Source of the DNA: an uncultured Anaerotruncus sp.
GTDB taxonomy: Bacteria > Bacillota > Clostridia > Oscillospirales > Ruminococcaceae
Direction: 5' to 3'
Assembly: GCA_910586875.1 (NCBI GenBank)
Contig: CAJUJI010000020.1
Coordinates: forward strand, 1 to 25,327
DNA: 25,327 nt
Below are positions 1 to 8,871 of this stretch, piece after piece. Numbering within the stretch: the stretch's first letter is position 1; each line of letters starts with the position of its first letter. The position numbers were made by a program, and so were the translations under genes. Below the pieces are notes generated by a model. It did not search any database. It was not told the DNA's origin and worked only from the letters and a program-made list of their open reading frames with translations.

Positions 1-6
1 TCTTTA

Positions 7-41
7 AAGAGGGGCTTTTTCTCTTGTAAAAAGCCCCTCTT
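7..41 (-). terminator. Probable intrinsic terminator of the polC operon
   Basis: A perfect inverted repeat of 13-14 bp (arms about 8-20 and 28-40) with a 7-nt loop; the arm core is GAGGGGCTTTTT. Read on the minus strand it ends in CCCCTCTTTAAAGA, giving a short U-rich tail. It lies about 190 nt past the polC stop, beyond a repeat element. A very similar arm sequence recurs in the hairpin at 19271-19300. It could act in both directions, because the gene to the left is outside the window. Confidence 0.6.
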
Positions 42-60
42 GCCGCCTAGTAAGGCGGCA
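42..60. repeat. Small hairpin left of repeat copy 1
   Basis: GCCGCC TAGTAA GGCGGC is a 6-bp inverted repeat directly beside the terminator hairpin. The remaining bases between polC and the window edge hold no gene that I can support. Confidence 0.5.
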
Positions 61-86
61 ATTCACCCCAAAATACGCTTCTTAGG

Positions 87-207
87 AAAAGACGCGTTTC
101 GCCCACGCCGCATAAAACCCTTTGGGTTTTATGCGGCGTGTAGCGACCAGGGGCATTGCCCCTGGACCCCACCGCCTTTTGAAAAAGGCGGGCGAAAACT
201 TTTGCTT
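87..207. repeat. Modular intergenic repeat, copy 1
   Basis: This copy is built of three parts. The left flank is AAAAGACGCGTTTCG (87-101). A private hairpin follows, with 17-bp perfect arms 104-120 and 124-140 and a TTT loop. The right flank (144-207) holds two further small hairpins, CCAGGGGC/GCCCCTGG (147-165) and CCGCCTTTT/AAAAGGCGG (172-191). The flanks match copy 2 at 23651-23779 in the same orientation, while the central hairpins are unrelated in sequence. A short open frame on the plus strand encodes a CPWTPPPFEKGG-like string; this is a product of the repeat, not a real gene. The element occupies the 3' region of polC. Confidence 0.8.
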
Positions 208-230
208 TTGGATGGGAAATTCGCTTGCTT

Positions 231-3200
231 TTAGAAAAATGTGACCTGTGAAGTTTCAGGCAGATCCCCCAACGCACCCGCATTACGCAGCATTTCAATT
301 ACCGATTTGCTCACACCCGACCGGTTAGAGATATCATCCGCCGAAATAAATTCTTCCTCTTTCGCTGCCTCCCACAAGCTTTTTGCTGCCGCTTCTCCAA
401 CCCCCTTCAGCGACATAAACGGTAGCCGAATTTTGCCATCCTCCACCTGATAGGTCTTATAATGCGAGCGATACAGATCTACCGGCAAAAATTGGATTCC
501 CCTTGCCTGGCTTTCATACAGAATTTGCAGCATTGTTAGGGCACCGTCTTCCTTTGCGGTACGCGCGTTTCCCATTTGAATGAGCGCTTGCATTTTATTT
601 TTACTCACCTGTTTGCCCTGTACCGCCGCCTCTGCGTCAAAATCTTCGCCCCGCACGGTAAAAAGGACCGCGTAAAATTCTAGCGGGTAGTACACTTTGA
701 ACCAACAAAGCCGGATAGATGCAATATCATAAGCAGCGGCGTGCGCCTTTGGGAACATGTATTTGATCTTCATACAGCTGTCAATATACCATTCTGGCAC
801 CTCATGTTCCCGCATTGCTTTGATATGCTCCTCGGTCAGCAGCCGGGTTGCATTTCCCTTACGAACAATCTCCATAATTTTAAACGCCATTTTGGGCTCT
901 AAGCCCTTATGCAGCAGATAGGTCATGATGCTATCGCGCGTTCCAATCACGTTTGAGATGGTGCAGGTTTTTGACTTGATGAGTTCCTGCGCATTGCCTA
1001 CCCAGACATCGGTGCCATGTGACAGCCCCGAAATTTGCAGCAGGTCGGAAAAGTTTTTCGGCTGGCATTCAATGAGCATTCCGCGCACAAAGTTGGTGCC
1101 GAATTCAGGGATACCGAGCGTGCCGGTGTTGCAATCAATGTCCTGCTCGGTCACGCCGAGCGCCTCTGGAGAGACAAACAGGCTCATCACCTTCTGGTCG
1201 CTCATTGTAATGTCGTTGACATTGACGCCGGTCATATCCTCCAGATACTTATACATGGTTGGCACATCATGTCCCAGTTCATCCAGCTTGAGGATGGTAT
1301 CATGCAGCGAGTGAAAGTCGAAATGGGTAGTGGTAATATCCGAATCTGCCGCATCTGCGGGATGCTGTACCGCCGAAAAGTCATAAATTTCGCGGTTGGA
1401 GGGCACGACCACCATGCCGCCTGGATGTTGGCCAGTGGTCCGCTTGACACCAGTACAACCCAAAGCGAGCCGTTCCTCCTCTGCGCGGGTCATTACAAGA
1501 TTGCGCTCTTGGGCGTATTTTTTTACAAATCCGTAAGCGGTTTTTTCCGCCACCGTCGAAATTGTACCGGCCTTGAACACATGAGTAGGTCCAAACAATT
1601 CTTCGGTATACTTATGGATATTGGATTGATGTTCACTGGAAAAGTTCAGGTCAATATCCGGCGCCTTATCCCCATCGAATCCCAAAAAGGTTTCAAATGG
1701 AATATCGTGTCCATCCTGTTTATAGCAGGTGCCGCAGATGGGACAGTTTTTTTCCGGCAGATCAAAGCCAGAGCCGACCTCACCCTTTGTGAAAAACTCG
1801 CTGTGTTTGCAGTTGGGGCAGTAATAGTGCGGCGGTAGCGGGTTAACCTCTGAAATGCCTGCCATCGTTGCCACAAATGAGGAGCCTACCGATCCACGCG
1901 AGCCGACGTGATAGCCGCCCTCCTCACTCTTTGCCACCAGCTTTTGTGCAATCATATACAGCACCGCAAATCCATGCTTGATGATAGAGCCCAACTCCCG
2001 ATCCAGCCGCTTGGCGACCAACTCTGGAACCTCGCCCTCAAAACCATACATCTCGCGCGCCTTTTCCCAGGTAATTCTCTGCAAATCCTCCTCAGAGCCT
2101 GGGATCGTTGGGGTAAAGGTGCCATCCGGGATCGGTTTGATTTCCTCCACCAAATCAGCGATTTTATTGGGGTTGGTCACAACCACCTCATATGCTTTTT
2201 CTTCGCCCAGATAGGAAAACTCCGCCAGCATTTCCTCGGTGGTGCGCAAATAAAGCGGTGCTTGCTGGTCTGCATCGGTAAAGCCCATACTTGCCATCAA
2301 AATTGCACGGAATTTTGCATCCCGCTCATCCATAAAGTGCACATCACAGGTAGCGACCACCGGAATCCCCAGCTTTTCTCCAAGCCGGACGACCGTTTCA
2401 TTATATTCCTTGATGGTATCCATACTAGGTACCTTGTTATTGCGGAGCATAAATTCATTATTCCCTAGCGGCTGAATCTCCAGATAGTCATAGAATCGCG
2501 CGATGTCGCACAGCTCCCCCCAGCTTTTCCCCTCGATAATTGCGCGGTAAAGCTGTCCTGCCTCACAAGCACTGCCCACCAGAAGCCCCTCGCGGTATTC
2601 CATCAGCTTGCTGCGTGGAATGCGCGGGCGCTTTGCAAAATAGTTCAGGTGCCCCATTGAGACTAAGCGATAAAGATTTTTCAGCCCTGTTAAATTCTTT
2701 ACCAGAAGAATCTGATGATAGGTTGGAGATTTTTTGACGTCCACCGCCGCCAGCGAAAGATTGATTTTTTCAATGCAGTTGCAGGCTCGCTCGGTCTTGA
2801 GAATTTCCAGCATTCGCTGAAAAATACGCGCCAGAATTTCTGCATCATCACAGGCGCGATGGTGGTTAAACTCCCCAAGATTCAGATGCTTTGCAACAAT
2901 ATCCAGCTTATGCTTTTTTAAATTGGGAAACAGCGAACGTGAGATGACCAGTGTATCAATCGCCGTAAAATGGTATTCCATCCCACTGCGGCGCGCCGCC
3001 TGACGCAGAAAGCTCGTGTCAAAGCCCGCATTGTGCGCGACCAAAATCGCATCATCCGAACCGCAGAAGTCGTAAAACATCTGTAGCGCCTGCGCCTCTG
3101 AGGGCGCGTTTTGCACATCCGCGTCGGTGATGCCGGTGAGCTGGGTAATCTGATATGGAATCGCCTTTTCTGGGTTTACAAAGGTGTCCATTCGATCTAC

Positions 3201-4571
3201 GATTTCGCCGTTTTGCAGCTTCACCGCACCAATTTCGGTCAGCCGCTCGGTCGCAGGAGAAAGGCCCGTAGTCTCCACGTCGAACACGATAATTTCACGG
3301 TTAAAATCGCCGGTTGCGCCGCCACTCACCGCGCAGACCACGTCATCCACAAAATAAGCCTCTACTCCATAAATAATTTTGATATTGCCGCCGCTCTTGC
3401 GAATTTTGTTTGCAGCGTTCATGCAATCGGGGAACGCCTGCACCACCCCATGATCGGTAATCGCTACTGCCTTATGGCCAAATTCATAAGCGCGTTTGAC
3501 CAAATCTGCAGCTGAAGTCATCCCATCCATCGCAGACATATTCGAGTGCATATGCAGTTCCACCCGCTTTTCGGGCGCATTATCCTGCCGCGGAAGCTTT
3601 TTCACCATTGCAATGCTGTCCGGCCGCATAACATTCTCATGGTCGAATCGGTCAAATTCGATCACTCCATGCATAACAACCGTACAACCATTCTCTAACT
3701 CATCTAGTCCCTTCATCTTCTTATCCATCCGCCCAATAATTTTGGCACAATAAGAACTGGTGTAATCGGTAAAGAAGACCGACAAAATCAAGGTCTTTTC
3801 GTCGCGGCTGGTGCGCCGGTCCAGCTTGAATACATCTCCCCAGATGGTCACACTTCCGCTTTCGATGTTGACCGACGCCATCTCGCTTAAACTGCCGCGC
3901 GGTGGATTGCCGTACAAAACCACCATAGAGTTAGGCTCAAAGGGCAGATTATGCGCATCAAAGCTCAGACGGGTAGGCGCCGATATCCCTGACGCAGCCG
4001 CCTCCTTCGTTTTCGGAGAAGCCGGTGTAGCCGGTGTATAAACAATTGGTGCAGGCCGCGCCGCTTCCATCGTCTTCTGATACAGTTCGCTTTCTGTATC
4101 GATTTCTACCACACCGTCAAACGCGACCGTGATCTCCCTGCCAAACTCCTCCCGTGTCACCTGCGCAATTTTGCGCGCACAGTGAATCTCCTCCAAAAAA
4201 GCCTGTCCGCCGTGTGACAGATAGATGCGCAGCGTATCCCCCAGCAAATCACATTTACAACCGTTGAAAAAGCCGTTGACCGGCACGCCATTGTTGCCCA
4301 ACAGCGCAATGATTTCCGGCAGATACTCACTGCTCAACAGCTGTGCCGGATAGCGCGGATGGATGCTGATTTCTTGCAGCTCCAGCGCTTTACACAATCT
4401 GCGTTGCGTCTGAAAGATAGACGAGCGCGAGATTAGGCTGTCCAACTCCACCTGGACAGACAACTCGCGCCTGGATTTCCCAATATGTACTGCACAGACC
4501 TCGCCGCCTGCAAGCTCCAAGGGCAGTTGCTCCCCCAGATATTCTCCAAATACATCTACGAATAATGCCAA
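231..4571 (-). CDS. polC: DNA polymerase III alpha subunit, Gram-positive PolC type
   Basis: This is the replicative polymerase with built-in proofreading, acting at the chromosomal fork. From the TTG at 4571 it is about 1446 aa, the usual PolC size. Visible domains in order are an N-terminal region and OB fold (to about residue 330), a PHP domain starting with HMHSNMSAMDG (about 340) and AITDHG, and a DEDDh exonuclease inserted in the PHP domain (VFDVETTG near 431, HNAGFD, HHRACDD). These are followed by a Zn site with two CxxC pairs (about 918-921 and 943-946) and the polymerase motif PDIDLNFS with catalytic Asp near 972/974. It is the last gene of the pyrH-to-polC operon, 7-19 nt after ispG. 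The start is uncertain: TTG 4583 has AAAGG directly against it, while TTG 4571 has AAAGG at 12 nt, so I prefer the latter. Identity is certain. Confidence 0.97.
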   Translation of the reverse strand: MALFVDVFGEYLGEQLPLELAGGEVCAVHIGKSRRELSVQVELDSLISRSSIFQTQRRLCKALELQEISIHPRYPAQLLSSEYLPEIIALLGNNGVPVNGFFNGCKCDLLGDTLRIYLSHGGQAFLEEIHCARKIAQVTREEFGREITVAFDGVVEIDTESELYQKTMEAARPAPIVYTPATPASPKTKEAAASGISAPTRLSFDAHNLPFEPNSMVVLYGNPPRGSLSEMASVNIESGSVTIWGDVFKLDRRTSRDEKTLILSVFFTDYTSSYCAKIIGRMDKKMKGLDELENGCTVVMHGVIEFDRFDHENVMRPDSIAMVKKLPRQDNAPEKRVELHMHSNMSAMDGMTSAADLVKRAYEFGHKAVAITDHGVVQAFPDCMNAANKIRKSGGNIKIIYGVEAYFVDDVVCAVSGGATGDFNREIIVFDVETTGLSPATERLTEIGAVKLQNGEIVDRMDTFVNPEKAIPYQITQLTGITDADVQNAPSEAQALQMFYDFCGSDDAILVAHNAGFDTSFLRQAARRSGMEYHFTAIDTLVISRSLFPNLKKHKLDIVAKHLNLGEFNHHRACDDAEILARIFQRMLEILKTERACNCIEKINLSLAAVDVKKSPTYHQILLVKNLTGLKNLYRLVSMGHLNYFAKRPRIPRSKLMEYREGLLVGSACEAGQLYRAIIEGKSWGELCDIARFYDYLEIQPLGNNEFMLRNNKVPSMDTIKEYNETVVRLGEKLGIPVVATCDVHFMDERDAKFRAILMASMGFTDADQQAPLYLRTTEEMLAEFSYLGEEKAYEVVVTNPNKIADLVEEIKPIPDGTFTPTIPGSEEDLQRITWEKAREMYGFEGEVPELVAKRLDRELGSIIKHGFAVLYMIAQKLVAKSEEGGYHVGSRGSVGSSFVATMAGISEVNPLPPHYYCPNCKHSEFFTKGEVGSGFDLPEKNCPICGTCYKQDGHDIPFETFLGFDGDKAPDIDLNFSSEHQSNIHKYTEELFGPTHVFKAGTISTVAEKTAYGFVKKYAQERNLVMTRAEEERLALGCTGVKRTTGQHPGGMVVVPSNREIYDFSAVQHPADAADSDITTTHFDFHSLHDTILKLDELGHDVPTMYKYLEDMTGVNVNDITMSDQKVMSLFVSPEALGVTEQDIDCNTGTLGIPEFGTNFVRGMLIECQPKNFSDLLQISGLSHGTDVWVGNAQELIKSKTCTISNVIGTRDSIMTYLLHKGLEPKMAFKIMEIVRKGNATRLLTEEHIKAMREHEVPEWYIDSCMKIKYMFPKAHAAAYDIASIRLCWFKVYYPLEFYAVLFTVRGEDFDAEAAVQGKQVSKNKMQALIQMGNARTAKEDGALTMLQILYESQARGIQFLPVDLYRSHYKTYQVEDGKIRLPFMSLKGVGEAAAKSLWEAAKEEEFISADDISNRSGVSKSVIEMLRNAGALGDLPETSQVTFF

Positions 4572-4590
4572 TCCGCCACACAACCTTTAT

Positions 4591-5628
4591 CTACATCTGT
4601 TCGATTTCCTGTAAAAGCACCTTTAAAATTTCTGTTTCTGGATATTTGCCCACTACTTCTCCTTTTTTAAACAGCAGCGCTTGTCCATCGCCACCCGCAA
4701 TTCCAATATCTGCCTCACGCGCCTCACCTGGACCATTGACAACACAGCCCATCACCGCCACCTTGAGTGGCTTATGGCAGTCCTTCAAAGCATTTTCAAC
4801 CTGCTGCGCCAGCGATATCAGATCAATTTTTGTGCGGCCACAGGTGGGACAAGCGATAACCTCCACGCCATCCGCCTGAATCCCTGCCGCCTTGAGAATA
4901 TCCTTCGCTGCTGCAATTTCCTCCACCGGATGCGCAGCCAGTGACACCCGTATGGTATCTCCAATCCCATCGCAAAGCAGCGAACCTATTCCGATTGCCG
5001 ACTTGAGCAAACCGATTCGGGCGGTTCCAGCTTCAGTTACACCCAAATGCAGCGGATATACAAGCTGCTGTGCGGCCAACCGATAAGAGGCGATCATCGT
5101 TTGCACATTTGAGGACTTTATCGAAATAACAATATTGTCAAAATCATACCGTTCCAGCAACCGGACATGATAAATTGCGCTGTCCACAAGCGCCTGTGGG
5201 ACCGGTGCTCCATATTTTGCAAGGATCTGCTTTTCCAGCGAGCCGGAATTTACGCCAATGCGGATGGGAATTCCCACCGCCCTGCAAGCATCCGCGACCG
5301 CCTTTACACGGGAGTCTTCCCCAATATTTCCTGGGTTGATACGAATTTTATCCACGCCGGCGGCCACACATTCCAGCGCGATGCGGTAATCGAAATGGAT
5401 ATCTGCCACTACAGGTATCTTCACCGCCTGTTTCAGCGCCGGAATCAGCTGTACTGCGTCCAGATCTGGCACAGCCGCCCGTATCACCTGGCAGCCGGCC
5501 TGCTCTAGCTCGATCGCCTGCCGAACATTTCCAGGAATGTCCTGTGCTGGCATATTCAGCATGGATTGTATCGCAATGGAATTCTCTCCACCGATTGTAA
5601 TTGCTCCGATTTTTACTGCCTTTGACAT
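4591..5628 (-). CDS. ispG: 4-hydroxy-3-methylbut-2-enyl diphosphate synthase (flavodoxin/ferredoxin)
   Basis: IspG (GcpE) is the [4Fe-4S] enzyme that converts methylerythritol cyclodiphosphate to HMBPP, the penultimate step of the MEP isoprenoid pathway. The 345-aa protein has the TIM-barrel N-terminus (IGGENSIAIQSMLN) and the cluster-binding C-terminus. Ligands are Cys260 and Cys263 (ACPTCGRT), Cys295 (GCVVNGPGEA) and probably Glu302. This is the short bacterial form without the plant insert. The ATG at 5628 is chosen because AAAGGA lies 8 nt upstream; the ATG at 5637 overlaps that site. It sits between rseP and polC, and pairs with dxr in the same operon, so two MEP enzymes are co-transcribed. 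Confidence 0.97.
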   Translation of the reverse strand: MSKAVKIGAITIGGENSIAIQSMLNMPAQDIPGNVRQAIELEQAGCQVIRAAVPDLDAVQLIPALKQAVKIPVVADIHFDYRIALECVAAGVDKIRINPGNIGEDSRVKAVADACRAVGIPIRIGVNSGSLEKQILAKYGAPVPQALVDSAIYHVRLLERYDFDNIVISIKSSNVQTMIASYRLAAQQLVYPLHLGVTEAGTARIGLLKSAIGIGSLLCDGIGDTIRVSLAAHPVEEIAAAKDILKAAGIQADGVEVIACPTCGRTKIDLISLAQQVENALKDCHKPLKVAVMGCVVNGPGEAREADIGIAGGDGQALLFKKGEVVGKYPETEILKVLLQEIEQM

Positions 5629-5711
5629 GTTTCTCATCCTTTGCTGCGCACGGCTGGCACATCTATTTTGCCGCCTGTGACGGTGGCTGCTGCATTGATG
5701 CAGCCTTCTTT

Positions 5712-6737
5712 TTACAGCAGCCGCATAATATCCTGAAAGGTAACCACCAGCATCAAACCCATCAACAAAATAAAGCCCGCTGCATGAACCAGTCCCTCAT
5801 ACTTCCGATTGACCGGCCGCCGAATTACCAGCTCGATCAGCAGAAAGATCAGCCGGCCGCCATCCAATGCAGGTACCGGCAGCAGGTTAAACACACCAAT
5901 GTTAATTGTAATGAACCCCACCAGCAACAACAATGTTTTGATTCCCGCAGTACTTGCCTGCCCAATCACCGTTGAAACACCGATAGGGCCGGACAGCTCG
6001 GACATCGAGAAATTGCCGGTAATGAGATTTCCAAACGACATCCAAACCTGCCGGACGATGGATAGCATCCATAACGTCGTATATCGCAGTCCATCCAGCA
6101 CCGTTTTCGGCGCGGACTTCACATAAAAATCGAGGTTAATCAGCCGTGTGCCGTCCTCCAACGTTTGCAAGCCCAGGTTCACGCCTGGGATATTCAGCTT
6201 TTTTCCGTCCCGTAGTATGGTGAAATCTACAATTCCGTCCCTGTCGCTGACCAGCGAAAAGGAGATATCGTTTGAGGTAAAGACCGGACTGCCATTGATA
6301 CGCAAAATCTGATCCTCCACCTGAAGCTGTGTATTGCTAGAAGCGCCCTCCCGAAAGCCGCCGATTATGGTAGTTGGCAGGGTGTTGCGCATCCCCACCA
6401 GGATGCTCAAAATAAGAAAGCCCAGTACCAGATTCATAATTGCGCCAGCGCAGACAAATAAAATTCGCTTTCCCAGCGCTACATTACAAAAGGCGCGCGG
6501 ATCCGCACTGTTCTCATCCTCACCCTCGACCGCAACAAACCCGCCAATGGGCAACAAACGCAGTGCATATTTTGTCTCCCCTTTCTGGGTAGACCAGATG
6601 GAGGGACCCATCCCCACCGCAAACTCGTTCACCTTCATCCCCGAAAGCTTGCCAACGGTGAAATGTCCAAGCTCATGCACAAAAACCAACAGCCCAAATA
6701 CAAAGATTGCTACAACTACCTGAAAAATAATACTCAT
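5712..6737 (-). CDS. rseP: Site-2 intramembrane zinc metalloprotease, RseP/RasP family
   Basis: This is a membrane-embedded protease that cleaves anti-sigma factors and other membrane-bound peptides after a first cut (family knowledge). The 341-aa sequence has the zinc motif HELGH at residues 21-25 inside TM1, a GFREGASS...LQVEDQILRINGSPV stretch typical of a PDZ domain in the middle, and the C-terminal LLPVPALDGGR motif carrying the third metal ligand before the last membrane segments. AGGTG stands 8 nt before the ATG. It occupies its usual place between dxr and ispG. Its substrates cannot be told from this window. Confidence 0.95.
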   Translation of the reverse strand: MSIIFQVVVAIFVFGLLVFVHELGHFTVGKLSGMKVNEFAVGMGPSIWSTQKGETKYALRLLPIGGFVAVEGEDENSADPRAFCNVALGKRILFVCAGAIMNLVLGFLILSILVGMRNTLPTTIIGGFREGASSNTQLQVEDQILRINGSPVFTSNDISFSLVSDRDGIVDFTILRDGKKLNIPGVNLGLQTLEDGTRLINLDFYVKSAPKTVLDGLRYTTLWMLSIVRQVWMSFGNLITGNFSMSELSGPIGVSTVIGQASTAGIKTLLLLVGFITINIGVFNLLPVPALDGGRLIFLLIELVIRRPVNRKYEGLVHAAGFILLMGLMLVVTFQDIMRLL

Positions 6738-6780
6738 CGTTCACGCACCTATTTTAAAGTTGCTTTGACTATAGAAGCTG

Positions 6781-6806
6781 AAAATAGAGGCGTTAGCCTC
6801 TATTTT
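6781..6806 (-). other. Intercistronic hairpin overlapping the dxr stop codon
   Basis: A perfect 11-bp stem (AAAATAGAGGC / GCCTCTATTTT) with a GTTA loop. The dxr TAG stop (6800-6802) lies inside the stem. It is terminator-like but has no U-tract past the stem on the minus strand. A role as an mRNA processing or partial termination point between dxr and rseP is an inference. Confidence 0.55.
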
Positions 6807-7972
6807 GTATAGTATTCTGCCAAACCCCGGCAATATTCCAAAACTAACGCACGAGCTGCCAAATCTGTGGAAAAAATATCCTCGATGCAGTAACGCGCTG
6901 TATGATCAGAGAAATGTTCCAACACATAACCGATGCTGCGTCCGATCTCGCCATAGCCGATTTTGCCATCTAAAAATAAAGCGACTGCCTGCTCATTGGC
7001 GCTGTTAACCGCGCAAGGGTATAATCCGCCGCGCCGCGCCGCCTCCATCGCATAATCCAGACAAACAAAAGTCTTCAAATCCGGCGGCTCGAAGGTCAGG
7101 CTTCCATATTCCACCAACGAAAGCGGTTTGGCGCTGCTTAGCGCACGATGCGGATATGTCAACGCATATTGAATCGGAATCGCCATATCTGGCACACCCA
7201 ACTGTGCAATGATGGAGCCATCCTGAAACTCGACCGCAGAATGCACAACGCTTTGCGGATGCACCACCACTTCAATCCGATTGGGCGTCACATCAAACAG
7301 CCACATCGCCTCGATAAACTCCAGCCCTTTATTCATCAAGGTGGAGGAATCTACGGTAATTTTCGCGCCCATCTCCCAATTTGGATGGTGCAGCGCCTGT
7401 TCCAACGTCACCTGTTCCAGTTCTGCGGCGGTTTTCCCGCGAAACGGTCCGCCCGATGCGGTCAGCAGCAGTTTGTGCAGTGACGTTCGCTCGTTGCCCT
7501 GTAAGCACTGAAAAATTGCGCTGTGTTCACTATCCACCGGCAAAATCGACACATTGTTCTGCGCTGCCGCTTCCATCACCAGCTGTCCACCTGCTACCAA
7601 TGTTTCCTTGTTGGCCAGCGCTAGAGTATTTCCCGCCTCAATCGCAGCCAAGGTCGGACGCAGTCCCACCATGCCAACCACTGCATTGCATACAATATCA
7701 TTTTCTGGCAGTGCAGCAACCTCGCAAAGTCCCTGTACGCCGCTTAACAGACGAATGTTGGTATCTGCCAGACGCACCTTCAAATCTTGATAGGCGTTTT
7801 CGTCCACCACCGCCACATACCGCGGAGAAAATTCCCGCGCTTGCGCCTCCAGCAACGTCGTGCTGCGGTTGGCAGCCAGCGCAACCAGCGGATATCCCAA
7901 CCTTTTACAACAGTGCAGCGTTTGCGTACCGATTGAACCGGTAGAACCTAAAACCGTTATGTTCTTTTTCAA
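6800..7972 (-). CDS. dxr: 1-deoxy-D-xylulose 5-phosphate reductoisomerase
   Basis: Dxr (IspC) makes methylerythritol phosphate from DXP with NADPH, the committed MEP step and target of fosmidomycin. The 390-aa protein starts with the nucleotide-binding LGSTGSIGTQTL, then has the metal site VDSEHSAIFQ, the substrate loop SGGPFRG and the HPNWEMGAKITVDSSTLMNKG signature, ending in the C-terminal helical domain. The start is a TTG at 7972 preceded by AGGAGG with a short spacer. The longer open frame to 8011 would overlap cdsA and adds residues foreign to the family. The gap to cdsA is 11 nt and that ribosome binding site begins at the cdsA stop codon, which suggests translational coupling. Confidence 0.96.
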   Translation of the reverse strand: MKKNITVLGSTGSIGTQTLHCCKRLGYPLVALAANRSTTLLEAQAREFSPRYVAVVDENAYQDLKVRLADTNIRLLSGVQGLCEVAALPENDIVCNAVVGMVGLRPTLAAIEAGNTLALANKETLVAGGQLVMEAAAQNNVSILPVDSEHSAIFQCLQGNERTSLHKLLLTASGGPFRGKTAAELEQVTLEQALHHPNWEMGAKITVDSSTLMNKGLEFIEAMWLFDVTPNRIEVVVHPQSVVHSAVEFQDGSIIAQLGVPDMAIPIQYALTYPHRALSSAKPLSLVEYGSLTFEPPDLKTFVCLDYAMEAARRGGLYPCAVNSANEQAVALFLDGKIGYGEIGRSIGYVLEHFSDHTARYCIEDIFSTDLAARALVLEYCRGLAEYYTK

Positions 7973-7983
7973 AAAAGTCCTCC

Positions 7984-8823
7984 TCACGCCAGTTGTGCCA
8001 ACGGTATCCATCGACTGATAAAATAGACCAGTGGTGCAACCATCAGCGCACTGTCAAACCGGTCCATAATTCCGCCGTGCCCCGGCATGATCGAGCCATA
8101 GTCCTTTACTCCAAACTGCCGCTTAATAATCGATGCCGACAGATCCCCGATGATGCTAACCCCTGTAAACAGCGGCATGAAGCCGAGCAGCAACAGATAA
8201 TGAACCCGGATAGGATAACCCATCCAGGAGCAAACAGCAGCATACAGCCATGCAACCAATAGCATTGCAACAGCAGCAAAAATTGCGCCGCCAACCGCAC
8301 CCTCCACCGTTTTTTTCGGGCTGATATACGGCGCTAGCTTGCGCTTACCAAACGCGCGCCCTGCAAAATAAGCGCCGGTATCCGAAAGCCACGCACTGCC
8401 CAACGAAACCAGCACATAAAAAATCCCCAGTCTGCTCCCCCACAGATCCCGCTGATAAACCAGCGTTGTAAGCGAAAATGGAACCAACAATCCACAGGTA
8501 AAGCTGACCGCAATCTGTTCGATATGCAACCGGTCATGACAGCGCAGCAGAATACAAAATAATATCACCACACACAGATAACTGAGCGGAAACATCACCT
8601 GCACCATCTGCTGTGCCGGAAAGATCGGAAAGGCTGCTGCAAATAAAAGCACCACCGCAGAAATTCCCTTGTGCTGGATACAGCCGGTCGCTGTCAACAG
8701 CTCATAAACGCCCATACATGCGATGGCTGCAACCGCAAGGTTCACAATAATCGTATGGAACAGTGACAGTATCACAAACAGCACACACAGCCCGATTGCC
8801 GAACTGATGAGTCTTTGTTTCAT
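7984..8823 (-). CDS. cdsA: Phosphatidate cytidylyltransferase (CDP-diglyceride synthase)
   Basis: CdsA activates phosphatidic acid with CTP to form CDP-diacylglycerol, the branch point for bacterial phospholipids. The 279-aa protein is hydrophobic with about seven to eight membrane segments. It shows the family signature in its C-terminal third, KDYGSIMPGHGGIMDRFDS, with metal-binding Asp residues, and an SDTGAYFAGRAFGKRKLAPYISPKKT region before it. The ATG at 8823 follows AGGAGA at 5 nt. It lies between uppS and dxr, as in most Firmicutes. Confidence 0.95.
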   Translation of the reverse strand: MKQRLISSAIGLCVLFVILSLFHTIIVNLAVAAIACMGVYELLTATGCIQHKGISAVVLLFAAAFPIFPAQQMVQVMFPLSYLCVVILFCILLRCHDRLHIEQIAVSFTCGLLVPFSLTTLVYQRDLWGSRLGIFYVLVSLGSAWLSDTGAYFAGRAFGKRKLAPYISPKKTVEGAVGGAIFAAVAMLLVAWLYAAVCSWMGYPIRVHYLLLLGFMPLFTGVSIIGDLSASIIKRQFGVKDYGSIMPGHGGIMDRFDSALMVAPLVYFISRWIPLAQLA

Positions 8824-8871
8824 AGGTATCTCCTATCCACCGTCCAAAAAGACGGCTCGCGCAAAGACGGT

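Noticed and set aside
40..234. Short plus-strand open frame with CPWTPPPFEKGG, and its partner at 23594-23806
   Set aside because: Both are translations of the same intergenic hairpin repeat, lack ribosome binding sites and are not protein-coding.
1035..1838. A 267-aa plus-strand open frame inside polC
   Set aside because: It is antisense to a certain PolC coding region, has no ribosome binding site and no recognisable domain.
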